The notes under the pieces are model-generated. The model made no database searches. It was not told the origin of the DNA and saw nothing but the letters and a program-made list of their open reading frames with translations. From positions 310,001 through 374,000 of the forward strand of contig OZ220224.1 in the NCBI GenBank assembly GCA_964291485.2: 64,000 nt of DNA, written 5' to 3'. The position numbers and the translations under genes are program-made. Of this stretch, positions 17,501-26,472 are shown in pieces. Source of the DNA: Kistimonas sp964291485. Lineage in GTDB: Bacteria > Pseudomonadota > Gammaproteobacteria > Pseudomonadales > Endozoicomonadaceae. How positions within the stretch are numbered: position 1 is the stretch's first letter; every line of letters begins with the position of its first letter.

Positions 17501-18457
17501 ATGACCGATAACCGCAAACCACTCGTCATCTTTCTCATGGGGCCAACCGCTTCCGGGAAAACGGATCTGGCGGTATCGCTCGCGCAACAGCTGCCTTGTG
17601 ACATCATCAGCGTTGATTCTGCCCTAGTGTATCGTGGAATGGATATTGGCTCTGCCAAACCGGATGCCGGATTGTTGGCCAAGGCACCTCATCGGCTGAT
17701 AGATATTCGTGATCCGTCCGAGCCTTATTCTGCCGCAGAGTTCCGTCAGGATGCGTTGAGAGAAATCGCAGAAATTACCGGGAGAGGGCGTATTCCGCTG
17801 CTGGTCGGCGGCACTATGTTGTATTTCAAAACCCTGCGGGATGGTCTGGCGGAATTGCCGGGAGCGGATGAACAGGTACGTCAGGATATTTATGCACAGG
17901 CAGAACGCGAGGGTTGGCCTGCTGTGCATGCGAGGCTTGCAGCGGTTGACCCGATCTCGGCCGCCAGGATTCACGCGACAGATCCGCAACGGTTATCCCG
18001 TGCCCTGGAAGTCTATCTGGTCAGTGGCAGGACGATGACAGAACTGCGCGCAGAGCAGGCTGATAATAAGGATACGAATGAAGGTTTCCCCTATCGCCTG
18101 ATCAATCTGGCGGTTGCCCCTGAAGAACGCAGGGTTTTGCATGAGCGGATTGCCCTGCGTTTTCACCAGATGATGGATCAGGGCTTCATGGATGAAGTGA
18201 AACATTTATATGCCCGTGGCGATCTGGACAGCAAACTGCCCGCGATTCGATCTGTCGGCTACCGGCAGGCGTGGGAGTATCTGGCGGGGGAACTAACATT
18301 CGATGAGATGGTCGAACGTAGTGTGATCGCAACGCGGCAACTGGCCAAACGTCAGCTGACCTGGTTGCGGAGCTGGCCAGACCTTCATTGGCTCGACAGC
18401 CTGTCACCGAACCTGGTGGATGGCGCCTTGAAAGTTATCACCCCTAATCTCACATAG
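17501..18457 (+). CDS. miaA: tRNA dimethylallyltransferase MiaA
   Basis: MiaA transfers a dimethylallyl group to N6 of A37 in tRNAs that read UNN codons. The P-loop GPTASGKT is at residues 14-21, followed by the catalytic segment DSALVYRGMDIGSAKP, HRLIDIRDPSEPYSAA and GGTMLYFK, all standard for the family. SVGYRQAWEYL is the C-terminal conserved box. The 318 residues are full length. It is in the conserved mutL-miaA-hfq-hflX order, with a membrane-protein gene inserted on the opposite strand between mutL and miaA. Confidence 0.96.
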   Translation: MTDNRKPLVIFLMGPTASGKTDLAVSLAQQLPCDIISVDSALVYRGMDIGSAKPDAGLLAKAPHRLIDIRDPSEPYSAAEFRQDALREIAEITGRGRIPLLVGGTMLYFKTLRDGLAELPGADEQVRQDIYAQAEREGWPAVHARLAAVDPISAARIHATDPQRLSRALEVYLVSGRTMTELRAEQADNKDTNEGFPYRLINLAVAPEERRVLHERIALRFHQMMDQGFMDEVKHLYARGDLDSKLPAIRSVGYRQAWEYLAGELTFDEMVERSVIATRQLAKRQLTWLRSWPDLHWLDSLSPNLVDGALKVITPNLT

Positions 18458-18725
18458 AGGCTATGGTTTTTTCGGAAGGTTGATACGCCGAGGGTCAGAC
18501 GGTTCACAGGTTATTGATTGCCATCTGCAAGGTGGTCATGCAGTAGCTAGTATTACTTATTGTACGTATAAGGTGCCTGACCTAAGGTTGCTCGACGCTT
18601 GCAGACTGTATGTGGCGTAATCAATTTCCTGTCTGAACAGGAAGAACATGCTACTCTAGGTATACAGTCTTACCGGACTAGAGCACAGGCTTTAAATAAT
18701 TCGATAAATAAGAAGGAGTACGGAA

Positions 18726-18971
18726 ATGTCAAAAGGGCATTCCCTACAAGACCCTTACCTCAACGTTCTTCGCAAAGAGCGAGTACCCGTATCCATTTAC
18801 CTGGTTAACGGCATCAAGTTGCAGGGTCAGATTGAGTCTTTCGATCAGTTCGTTATCCTGCTGAAGAACACTGTCAGCCAGATGGTCTACAAGCACGCAG
18901 TTTCCACTGTGGTTCCCGGTCGTCCCGTTCGTCTGCCCATGCAGGAACCCGGACAAGACGTTCAGGACTGA
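18726..18971 (+). CDS. hfq: RNA chaperone Hfq
   Basis: Hfq is the Sm-like hexameric RNA chaperone that pairs small RNAs with mRNAs. This 81-residue copy has the complete core: the Sm1 segment with Q8 (SLQDPYLN), the rim region (RKERVPVSIYLVNGIKLQG), and Sm2 ending in YKHAVSTVVP with the proximal-face K-H residues. The C-terminal tail is short, as in Pseudomonas. The ATG is preceded by AAGGAGTACGGAA. A strong terminator at 19058-19097 separates it from hflX, so hflX probably also has its own promoter or depends on readthrough. Confidence 0.97.
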   Translation: MSKGHSLQDPYLNVLRKERVPVSIYLVNGIKLQGQIESFDQFVILLKNTVSQMVYKHAVSTVVPGRPVRLPMQEPGQDVQD

Positions 18972-19057
18972 ATCCTGAGGTCTGGTGCTCTCTGAATCTC
19001 GAGCTGTTTCCGACCAATCGCCCGGGCGAGTTCCGTACCTCTCCTAACAGGATTTGC

Positions 19058-19097
19058 AAAAAACCGGATACCGTTTCTAACGGTATCCGGTTTTTTG
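19058..19097 (+). terminator. Intrinsic terminator between hfq and hflX
   Basis: A long perfect stem (AAACCGGATACCG / CGGTATCCGGTTT, loop TTTCTAA) ends in a run of six T. The A-run on the left lets it work in both directions. Confidence 0.9.
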
Positions 19098-19163
19098 TTG
19101 TTGCCGAGTACCGGCCGATGCGTGCATATTGCGCCTATCCATTGATTAATCAGGAGCTGTAGT

Positions 19164-20459
19164 TTGTTTTTCGAGCGCCATGAAGGTGGTGAAAAAGCGG
19201 TCCTGGTGCACCCTGAATGCTATAACGACCAGGACAGGGAAGATCCTTCCGAATTTCGTGAACTGGTGCGTTCCTCCGGTGTTGAAGAAGCCGCATTTTT
19301 AACGGTACCGGGTGGTAACATCAGCCCCCGCTATTTTGTCGGTATCGGTAAACTGGAAGAGATCCGTCAGTATGTGACTGCGACCGAGGCGGATGTTGTC
19401 CTGTTTAACCACACATTGAGTCCCAGCCAGGAACGTAACCTGGAGCGTGAGCTGAAATGCCGGGTGGTTGATCGGACGGGGCTTATTCTCGATATCTTTG
19501 CCCAGCGGGCTCGCACCCATGAAGGTAAGTTGCAGGTCGAGCTGGCGCAGCTGGAACACATGAGTACTCGACTGGTACGTGGCTGGACTCACCTGGAACG
19601 TCAGAAAGGTGGGATAGGTCTGCGTGGTCCTGGTGAAACCCAGTTGGAAACGGATCGACGATTGCTGCGGGCACGCATCAAATCGATTAATCGCCGCCTG
19701 GAGAAGGTAAAGAGTCAGCGGGATCAGAGCCGGCGTTCCCGTAAACGGGCCGAGATACCGTTGGTGTCGTTGGTGGGTTATACCAACGCGGGCAAATCGA
19801 CGCTCTTTAATGTCCTGACTGAATCCGATGTATACGCTGCGGACCAGCTATTTGCCACACTTGACCCGACACTGCGTAAGATTCAAATGGCGGATTTTGG
19901 TTCTGTCATTTTGGCCGATACGGTAGGTTTTATACGTCATTTGCCGCATAAGCTGGTGAAGGCCTTCCGGGCAACCCTGGAAGAATCAGCGGGTGCCGAT
20001 CTTCTGCTGCACGTGATCGACAGTCATGATCCGGAGCGGCAGGAGAATATGGACCAGGTGTCTCTGGTGCTGGAAGAGATTGATGCCCATGAACTGCCAC
20101 GTTTGGATGTCTACAACAAAATTGACCTGATGCCGGGCGTTGAGCCTCACATTGACCGGGATGAACAGGGGCAACCTCGTCGAGTCTGGATCTCTGCAAT
20201 GAGTGGGCAGGGATTGGCGCTGGTGCACCAGGCCGTTGCCGAGCTCTTAGCCGGTGATATTGTTCATGAGTGTATTCCACTGGGTTTTGGCAATGGACGG
20301 TTACGTGCACGCCTCTATGCCATGGGCGTGGTTCAGTCCGAGTCTTATGATGACAACGGGCAGCCCTTGCTGGAGATTCGCATGCCCCGTGACGAGCTGG
20401 TTCGGTTGCTCAATCAGGAGGAGCTGGATGCTTCAGCCTACGTCCTTGAGCAGGATTAA
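19164..20459 (+). CDS. hflX: Ribosome-associated GTPase HflX (TTG start)
   Basis: HflX is a GTPase that splits stalled or stress-damaged ribosomes. The protein (431 residues) has the HflX N-terminal domain (ALSPSQERNLE counterpart TLSPSQERNLE; GLRGPGETQLETDRR) and a G domain beginning LVGYTNAGKSTL at about residue 201, with DTVGFIRHLP (G3) and NKIDL (G4). The reading frame starts with TTG, eight bases after AGGAG at 19152-19156, and the residues FFERHEGGEKAVLVHPE match the usual N-terminus directly, so TTG is the real start rather than a prediction artefact. Confidence 0.95.
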   Translation: MFFERHEGGEKAVLVHPECYNDQDREDPSEFRELVRSSGVEEAAFLTVPGGNISPRYFVGIGKLEEIRQYVTATEADVVLFNHTLSPSQERNLERELKCRVVDRTGLILDIFAQRARTHEGKLQVELAQLEHMSTRLVRGWTHLERQKGGIGLRGPGETQLETDRRLLRARIKSINRRLEKVKSQRDQSRRSRKRAEIPLVSLVGYTNAGKSTLFNVLTESDVYAADQLFATLDPTLRKIQMADFGSVILADTVGFIRHLPHKLVKAFRATLEESAGADLLLHVIDSHDPERQENMDQVSLVLEEIDAHELPRLDVYNKIDLMPGVEPHIDRDEQGQPRRVWISAMSGQGLALVHQAVAELLAGDIVHECIPLGFGNGRLRARLYAMGVVQSESYDDNGQPLLEIRMPRDELVRLLNQEELDASAYVLEQD

Positions 20460-20778
20460 TTCGGCCTGATGGCATTGGTAATACGGTACAAAGTGTTATA
20501 GTGGTGCTTTATCGGTAAGTACGTATTCGTGTCTGGTCTTCTGCTATTCTGGTGCTCGCTGACCGCACATGGTTGCTTCCGGTATCCGTGAAACTCTACA
20601 ATCTGCATTATTGGCAATCAGGAACGTGGCCACAAGGCTGCGGATGCCAGGGGCAACTGCCGTTATGCCGTAACGGCTTTCGGATGTTTATCCGATAGTA
20701 GTGGCGGCACCGCTCTTTCCCTGTATCCTTGCAGGATGCTCAGACAGTAGTTGTACAACTCTGACGACGGAGAACTCT
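20460..20778 (+). other. hflX-hflK intergenic leader
   Basis: This 319-base gap has no gene. A candidate sigma-70 promoter is near its start (20475-20502), which would leave an hflK leader of about 270 bases. A small repeat CGGCTTTCGGATGTTTATCCGATAG-like hairpin (about 20677-20698, arms CGGAT/ATCCG) lies in the leader. The open frame upstream of hflK to 20701 is probably not translated. Confidence 0.4.
20475..20502 (+). promoter_or_regulatory. Candidate promoter for hflKC
   Basis: TTGGTA (20475-20480) and TATAGT (20497-20502) are separated by 16 bases. The match to sigma-70 is fair. Position just after hflX fits a separate hflKC transcript. Confidence 0.35.
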
Positions 20779-21951
20779 ATGGCCTGGAACGAGCCGGGTG
20801 GAAACAAACAGGATCCCTGGGGTGGCGGAAACCGTGGTGGTAACCAGGGGCCGCCGGATCTGGACGAGGCATTACGCAAGTTTCAACAGAAGCTCAGCGG
20901 TATTTTTGGTGGCAAGGGTGGCCCTTCTTCAGGCAGGCGTCCTTCCGGTGGTGGAGGCGGTGGCGGCTTGGTGGTCGGCGCAGTCGTCATTGCGATTGTG
21001 GCGTACCTGTTCAATGCAGTTTACGTGGTTGATGAAAAGGAACGTGCGGTAATCCTCCGCTTTGGTAAATATGTAGAGACTGTAGACCCGGGTCTGCATA
21101 TGTATTTCCCGCCGTTTGAAACCAAGTTTCAGGACGTGGTGACCGAATACCGTTCGTACCCGGTTAGCCAGGAAATGTTGACCGAAGATGAGAATATCGT
21201 TGAGGTGGCGTTGTCGGTTCAGTACAACATTTCCAATCTGAAAGATTATGTGCTGAATGTCGCGAACCCTGACAAAGCCTTGAAAGAGGCGACTCAGAGT
21301 GCGTTACGTCATGTGGTGGGTAGTTCCGAAATGCACTCTGTGCTGACGGAAGGTCGTGAGGTGCTTGGCGATGAAGTCAAAGAGCGTCTGCAATCTTACC
21401 TGAACAGCTACGGCACCGGTCTGTATATCAGTAAGGTCAACGTGGAGAGTGCGCATCCGCCCAAGCAGGTGCAGGCGGCGTTTGACGACGTTATCCGTGC
21501 CCGTGAGGACGAAGAACGCGCCAAGAACGAAGCGGAAGCCTATGCCAACCAGGTGGTGCCCGAAGCCCGAGGTGATGCCCAGCGTATCATTGAGGAAGCC
21601 AACGGTTACCGTGAAGAAGTGGTTTCCCGCTCAGAAGGTGAGGCGGAACGATTCACCAAGTTGCTGGCGGAATACAAGAAAGCGCCGGGTGTTACCCGTG
21701 AGCGTCTCTACCTCGACACAATGCAGGATGTTCTTGGCTCAACCAGCAAGGTGCTGGTGGATGTCAAAGGTGGTAACAACATGATGTACCTGCCGCTGGA
21801 TAAGCTGATGGAGAATCAGAAGAAGAGTTCTTCTTCTGCCAGCACCTCAAGCGAGCTGACCACGCAGGAGTTGGATGAGCTGACGGATCGCGTCACGGCT
21901 GAGTTGAACCGTCGCGCATCCAATGCCCGGACAGGGAGGAGTGTACGATGA
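20779..21951 (+). CDS. hflK: FtsH protease modulator HflK (SPFH/band 7)
   Basis: HflK forms, with HflC, the membrane cage that surrounds FtsH and limits its access to membrane substrates. The 390-residue protein has a glycine-rich N-terminus (GGNKQDPWGGGNRGG), one transmembrane helix at about 63-84, the band 7 domain starting VDEKERAVILRFGKYVETVDPGLH, and a long charged coiled coil. The start is the ATG at 20779, with GGAG seven bases upstream. The open frame extends to 20701 but lacks family similarity there. The stop overlaps the hflC start (ATGA). Confidence 0.95.
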   Translation: MAWNEPGGNKQDPWGGGNRGGNQGPPDLDEALRKFQQKLSGIFGGKGGPSSGRRPSGGGGGGGLVVGAVVIAIVAYLFNAVYVVDEKERAVILRFGKYVETVDPGLHMYFPPFETKFQDVVTEYRSYPVSQEMLTEDENIVEVALSVQYNISNLKDYVLNVANPDKALKEATQSALRHVVGSSEMHSVLTEGREVLGDEVKERLQSYLNSYGTGLYISKVNVESAHPPKQVQAAFDDVIRAREDEERAKNEAEAYANQVVPEARGDAQRIIEEANGYREEVVSRSEGEAERFTKLLAEYKKAPGVTRERLYLDTMQDVLGSTSKVLVDVKGGNNMMYLPLDKLMENQKKSSSSASTSSELTTQELDELTDRVTAELNRRASNARTGRSVR

Positions 21952-22820
21952 ACTCTAAAGCCATGACTGCCCTGATCCTGATTGGTGTCGTTCTGCTGGG
22001 TGTGCTTAGCAGTGTGTATGTGGTGTCAGAGCGTGAGCGTGCGGTACTGCTGCGCTTTGGTGAAATCGTCAGGCCGGATGTGAAGCCTGGCCTTCACTTC
22101 AAGGTGCCATTCATTGACAAACTGCGCGTCTTCGATGGCCGTATCCAGACTCTGGATGTACCACAGGAACGTTTCTTCACCCAGGAGAAGAAAGCTGTAA
22201 TCGTTGATGCCTACATCAAGTGGCGTATCGCGGACGTTCAGGAGTTTTACCGGTCCACATCCGGTGATGCGTTCCGTGCCAATACCCTGCTGTCTCAGCG
22301 TGCGGGTTCACGTTTGAGGGAGAAGTTTGGTGTCCTGACATTGAACGAGGTGGTTTCCGGTCAGCGGGATGAGCTGATGACCGAGATTACCGAGACCCTG
22401 AACAAGTCGGTTGAGCGCCTGGGTATGCAGGTACTGGACGTGCGGGTCAAGAAGATCGACCTGCCCCCTCAGGTCAGCGACTCGGTCTTTGACCGGATGT
22501 CTTCCGAGCGTCGTAAGGAGGCTCAGGAGTATCGCTCCAAGGGTAACGAGATGGCCAAGGCGATCCGTGCAAATGCCGATCGTGAGCGTCAGGTCATCAT
22601 CGCTGCGGCTTACCGTGATTCACAAAAGATTCGCGGTGATGGCGACGCCAAGGCAGCCGCCATTTACTCGAAGGCTTATGGTGCGGATGCCGAGTTCTAC
22701 TCGTTCTACCGTAGCCTGAAGGCTTATCGCGATACCTTTGACAGCAGCTCGGATATCCTGCTGCTGGAGCCTGACAGCGAGTTCTTCCAGTTCATGAACA
22801 GCGCAACAGGCAAACAGTAA
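21948..22820 (+). CDS. hflC: FtsH protease modulator HflC (SPFH/band 7)
   Basis: HflC is the partner of HflK. It has 290 residues: an N-terminal membrane anchor (about 7-24), the band 7 domain (VVSERERAVLLRFGEIV, PGLHFKVPF), and the coiled coil with SERRKEAQEYRSKGNEMAKA and the ADAEFYSFYRSLKAYRD box typical of HflC. It overlaps hflK by four bases and the pair is probably translationally coupled. A strong terminator follows at 22834-22864. Confidence 0.96.
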   Translation: MNSKAMTALILIGVVLLGVLSSVYVVSERERAVLLRFGEIVRPDVKPGLHFKVPFIDKLRVFDGRIQTLDVPQERFFTQEKKAVIVDAYIKWRIADVQEFYRSTSGDAFRANTLLSQRAGSRLREKFGVLTLNEVVSGQRDELMTEITETLNKSVERLGMQVLDVRVKKIDLPPQVSDSVFDRMSSERRKEAQEYRSKGNEMAKAIRANADRERQVIIAAAYRDSQKIRGDGDAKAAAIYSKAYGADAEFYSFYRSLKAYRDTFDSSSDILLLEPDSEFFQFMNSATGKQ

Positions 22821-22833
22821 CACGCCCTGTGAT

Positions 22834-22864
22834 AAAAACGCCCGGAACCATCCGGGCGTTTTTA
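22834..22864 (+). terminator. Intrinsic terminator after hflC
   Basis: Perfect 13-bp stem (AAAAACGCCCGGA / TCCGGGCGTTTTT) with a four-base loop ACCA and a T-run. Confidence 0.9.
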
Positions 22865-22958
22865 TGTACCCCGCACGGGTCGGATGGTATGATTGCGCAA
22901 ACCGGGGAAAGCCCGGTTTTTTCATGTGCGTCGTACGGGTCAGATTGCAGAGAGATGT

Positions 22959-23150
22959 ATGAGTTTCTGGCATGAACTTATCGTAGCCTTCTGCCTGCTG
23001 TTGGTGCTGGAGGGTATTCTTCCCTTCCTTTATCCGCAGCGCTGGCGTCGTCTGGTTGAACAACTGGCGACGGTGGATGACCGTACCCTCAGAATTTGTG
23101 GTCTGATCAGCATGCTGGCAGGTACGCTGCTGCTGTATCTGGTGCGTTGA
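22959..23150 (+). CDS. DUF2065 (YjeT-like) small membrane protein
   Basis: This 63-residue protein has two hydrophobic segments (LIVAFCLLLVLEGILPFLYP and ICGLISMLAGTLLLYLV) separated by a charged loop with PQRWRR. The pattern E-G-x-x-P-F-x-x-P-x-x-W is the DUF2065 hallmark, and the family commonly sits between hflC and hisZ/purA. The function is unknown. The start at 22959 avoids an upstream extension that has no family support. It comes just after the hflC terminator, so it may be transcribed with hisZ. Confidence 0.85.
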   Translation: MSFWHELIVAFCLLLVLEGILPFLYPQRWRRLVEQLATVDDRTLRICGLISMLAGTLLLYLVR

Positions 23151-23175
23151 ACCGTTAGCAAGCGAGAGCAGAATC

Positions 23176-24351
23176 ATGACAATAGCCGACCGCTGGCTGC
23201 TACCCGACGGTATTGAGGAAGTACTGCCGCCCCAGGCGTGGCAGGTGGAAACCATGCGCAGGACATTGCTGGATCTGTATGCCTCCTGGGGCTACGAACT
23301 GGTGATACCGCCGCATATTGAATTTCTGGAGTCTCTCTCGGCCGGAGCTGGTAACGACCTGGAACTGCAGACGTTCAAGATTACCGATCAGCTGACCGGA
23401 CGCATGATGGGGCTGCGTGCAGATACAACTCCTGCCGTTGCACGGATGGACGCGCACACATTGAATCGCACTGCTCCTGCGCGCCTCTGTTATGCGGGCA
23501 GTGTCTTCCATACCCGGCCGGCTTCGCTTGCTGCATCACGAACACCGATTCAGGTGGGGGCCGAGTTGTATGGCCATGCAGGTGTAGCTAGTGACATTGA
23601 GGTGATTAGCCTCATGCTGGAAACATTAGCGTCTGTTGGTATTGCGAATCCGCACGTGGATCTTGGTCATGTGGATATTTTCAGGCAGCTGACCAGCGCT
23701 GCCGGCCTGAATCATGTTCAGGAAGCAGAACTCTTCGATGCACTGCAACGCAAGGCGAACCCGGAGATTCAGCAATATCTCGCAGATTGGGCCGTAGCTC
23801 CCGCCATTGGACGTATGCTGACAGAGTTGTCAGGTCTCAGTGGTGGGCGAGAGATTCTGATTGACGCAAGAACGGCTTTGGCTGATGCACCGACATCTGT
23901 CATCGAGGCTATCGAGACCCTGGAGACAATTGCGGATCACCTTGCAGCGGTGTATCCGCAGGTTGAGCTCTATTTCGACCTCTCAGAACTCCGGGGCTAT
24001 AACTACCATACGGGTGTCGTGTTCTCCGCCTACCTGCCTGAAGAAGGGCAGGCCATCGCCAAGGGCGGACGTTATGACGGCATTGGTGAGGTTTTTGGCC
24101 GGGCACGCCCGGCCACGGGTTTCAGTACTGATCTGAAAGCCCTGATGCGTTTGGGCAATAGTGTGCCAGAGGCCGATCGTGGCATTCTGGCGCCGGCTGA
24201 TGCTGACAAGACAGTGGTCAGGCGCCTGCGCGAACAGGGCGAAAAAGTGATCTACAGTTTACCGGGGCAAACCGAGTCTGCCCGGGATATCGGATGTGAT
24301 CGCGAACTGAAACTGACAGACGGCAGCTGGCAGGTGATACCCGCAGGCTGA
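23176..24351 (+). CDS. hisZ: ATP phosphoribosyltransferase regulatory subunit HisZ
   Basis: HisZ is a paralogue of histidyl-tRNA synthetase that has lost aminoacylation and forms a complex with the short HisG to catalyse and regulate the first step of histidine synthesis. The 391 residues begin ADRWLLPDGIEEVLPPQAW and contain class II synthetase-like motifs (LQTFKITDQLTGRMMGLRAD, ARLCYAGSVFHTRP and GGRYDGIGEVFG). The anticodon-binding domain of true HisRS is absent. Its presence predicts that the unlinked hisG is of the short form. It precedes purA, the usual order in Pseudomonas-type genomes. Confidence 0.93.
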   Translation: MTIADRWLLPDGIEEVLPPQAWQVETMRRTLLDLYASWGYELVIPPHIEFLESLSAGAGNDLELQTFKITDQLTGRMMGLRADTTPAVARMDAHTLNRTAPARLCYAGSVFHTRPASLAASRTPIQVGAELYGHAGVASDIEVISLMLETLASVGIANPHVDLGHVDIFRQLTSAAGLNHVQEAELFDALQRKANPEIQQYLADWAVAPAIGRMLTELSGLSGGREILIDARTALADAPTSVIEAIETLETIADHLAAVYPQVELYFDLSELRGYNYHTGVVFSAYLPEEGQAIAKGGRYDGIGEVFGRARPATGFSTDLKALMRLGNSVPEADRGILAPADADKTVVRRLREQGEKVIYSLPGQTESARDIGCDRELKLTDGSWQVIPAG

Positions 24352-24440
24352 CGTCAACGTCAGAAGGAACTGGGTGGGTGCCGCCGGTAAACGACAACAG
24401 TCTATCCGGGCGGACATTTTTTTTTTACTGAGACTTTATC

Positions 24441-25751
24441 ATGGGCAAGAACGTAGTCATTCTGGGAACCCAGTGGGGCGACGAAGGCAAGGGCAAGATC
24501 GTTGACCTGCTGACTGATCAGGCATCTGCTGTCGTACGTTTCCAGGGCGGCCATAACGCAGGTCACACGCTGGTTATTGACGGCGAAAAGACCGTCCTTC
24601 ACCTCATTCCATCCGGTATCCTGCGTGACAACGTAACCTGCTATATCGGTAACGGTGTTGTACTGTCTCCGGAAGCGCTGCTCAAGGAGATGGCGGAACT
24701 GGAAGAGCGCGGCGTACCGGTTCGTGAGCGCCTGCGTCTGAGCCCGGCCTGCCCGCTGATTCTGTCTTACCATGTCGCACTGGATCAGGCCCGCGAAGCC
24801 GCACTGGGTAAGGACAAGATTGGTACCACAGGTCGTGGTATCGGCCCGGCTTATGAAGACAAAGTTTCCCGTCGCGGCCTTCGCTTGGGCGATCTTCTGC
24901 ACCCGGAACGTTTCGCAGAGAAGCTGAAGTCTGTATTGGAATACCACAACTTCGTTCTACAGAACTACTACCAGGCCGAGCCCGTTGATTTCCAGAAGCA
25001 GCTGGATGAAGCTCTGGCCATGGCTAAAGAACTGGCACCCATGATTGATCGCGTCAGCGACAGCCTGCACGACCATCGTCGCAAGGGTGAAAGTATCATG
25101 TTTGAAGGTGCCCAGGGTTCCATGCTGGACATCGACCACGGTACTTATCCTTTCGTAACATCTTCCAACACAACCGCCGGTGGTACTGCAACCGGTAGTG
25201 GTATGGGACCCCTGTACCTGGATTATGTGCTGGGTATTACCAAGGCTTACACCACTCGTGTCGGTTCCGGACCGTTCCCGACTGAGCTGCTGGATGAAAG
25301 TGGTCAGCACAACGAAATCGGCGCTTACCTGGCAGAGAAAGGCCACGAGTTCGGTGCAACAACCGGTCGTCCCCGTCGTTGCGGTTGGCTGGATGCCGTT
25401 GCCCTGCGTCAGGCCATTCAGATCAACAGTGTATCTGGCCTGTGCCTGACCAAGCTGGACGTACTGGATGGTCTGGAAACTGTGAAGGTTTGCACGGCTT
25501 ACCGTAATGCCGAAGGTGAGGAAATCGTGACTCCGATCGATATCGAAGAGTACGAAAGCCTGACACCGGTTTACGAAGAGCTGCCTGGCTGGTCTGAGTC
25601 TACCTTTGGTGCCAAGAGCATGGATGAACTGCCGGCCAATGCCCGTGCTTACATCAAGCGTGTGGAAGAAATCGCTGGTGCACCGGTGGATATTATCTCT
25701 ACCGGTCCTGATCGCAACGAGACCATTATCCTGCGTCATCCGTTTGCTTGA
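24441..25751 (+). CDS. purA: Adenylosuccinate synthetase PurA
   Basis: PurA joins IMP and aspartate, using GTP, in the first committed step to AMP. The N-terminal GTP-binding motif GTQWGDEGKGKIVDLL starts at about residue 10, followed by GGHNAGHTLV, TTGRGIGPAYEDK, FEGAQGSMLDIDHGTYPFVT and, near the end, ISTGPDR. The 436 residues are full length. A T10 run lies 20 bases before the ATG in place of a clear ribosome site. A terminator follows. Confidence 0.97.
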   Translation: MGKNVVILGTQWGDEGKGKIVDLLTDQASAVVRFQGGHNAGHTLVIDGEKTVLHLIPSGILRDNVTCYIGNGVVLSPEALLKEMAELEERGVPVRERLRLSPACPLILSYHVALDQAREAALGKDKIGTTGRGIGPAYEDKVSRRGLRLGDLLHPERFAEKLKSVLEYHNFVLQNYYQAEPVDFQKQLDEALAMAKELAPMIDRVSDSLHDHRRKGESIMFEGAQGSMLDIDHGTYPFVTSSNTTAGGTATGSGMGPLYLDYVLGITKAYTTRVGSGPFPTELLDESGQHNEIGAYLAEKGHEFGATTGRPRRCGWLDAVALRQAIQINSVSGLCLTKLDVLDGLETVKVCTAYRNAEGEEIVTPIDIEEYESLTPVYEELPGWSESTFGAKSMDELPANARAYIKRVEEIAGAPVDIISTGPDRNETIILRHPFA

Positions 25752-25760
25752 TCATGCTGT

Positions 25761-25793
25761 ATTGCCGACCCTTTAACGGGTCGGCAATCTTTG
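25761..25793 (+). terminator. Intrinsic terminator after purA
   Basis: Perfect 11-bp stem ATTGCCGACCC / GGGTCGGCAAT with loop TTTAAC, then CTTTG. The U-tract is short. Confidence 0.7.
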
Positions 25794-25805
25794 CTGCAAA
25801 TGCCG

Positions 25806-26259
25806 CTAGCCGCCCGTCAGGGCGTGAAAATACCAGTTCACCAGAAATACACTCAGGATGGTGGTGATCAATCCACCGAAAGTAATCCAGAATTGTCGGC
25901 TTAAGCCGTGCATTTCCGTGCGAACAGCTGCAATATCCGTTTTCATCTCCGCCCTGACTTCCTTGATTTCAGCTCTTACCTCTTTAATTTCTGCTTTCAG
26001 TGAGCCAACCTCCCCATGCATTTCTGCACGGAGATCCCTGACATCTGAAGCAACTGATCGAACATCTATCCCGCAGATCTGACATGCTTTTTTCATTGCG
26101 AAACTGCATTTGCAGCATGGTCTCTTGAAAAACCATCAGATCTTTTTTGGTAGCGACATGTTCAGGATCAAGCGATTTGTCCATCCTGCGTGCCAGATCA
26201 GCATCAATGCCGATGCGTGTCAGCTCATCGAACAGGTTGGCGTCCTGCTTGTCAGGCAT
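25806..26259 (-). pseudogene. Frameshifted coiled-coil membrane-anchored protein gene
   Basis: Two minus-strand frames make one protein if joined. The first starts at the ATG at 26259, nine bases after a strong GAAGGAG, and reads MPDKQDANLFDELTRIG... through KKDLMVFQETMLQMQF. The second continues as a heptad coil (VRDLRAEMHGEVGSLK, three EVRAE/EIKE units) and ends in one transmembrane helix (about FWITFGGLITTILSVFLVNW). The best junction is near 26067, where removing one base joins SDLRD to DVRSVASDVRDLR. The whole would be about 150 residues, like DUF1640-type coiled-coil proteins with an N-terminal helix-turn and a C-terminal anchor. A sequencing error or a real mutation cannot be told apart. 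It is convergent with purA and divergent from rnr. Confidence 0.65.
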
Positions 26260-26472
26260 CGTGAAAAACTCCTTCGCTGGCATTTTGGATTCTTCAACCG
26301 GTGCAGGACAAGGTAGACGTGTCATGAAAAACCGGCAAATTACCGGTAAGCCGTCATCGCTAGTCTCGAGAGGGCTGCGTATACTATGCAACAGGCTATC
26401 AGCGAGTCCGACCATGGCATCCACCTTGATGCAGGCAGGGCTTCAGGCAAACAGATTTGATCAGGATGACCC

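Noticed and set aside
24957..25739. 260-codon open frame on the minus strand
   Set aside because: Antisense to purA, with no ribosome site and no recognisable motif.
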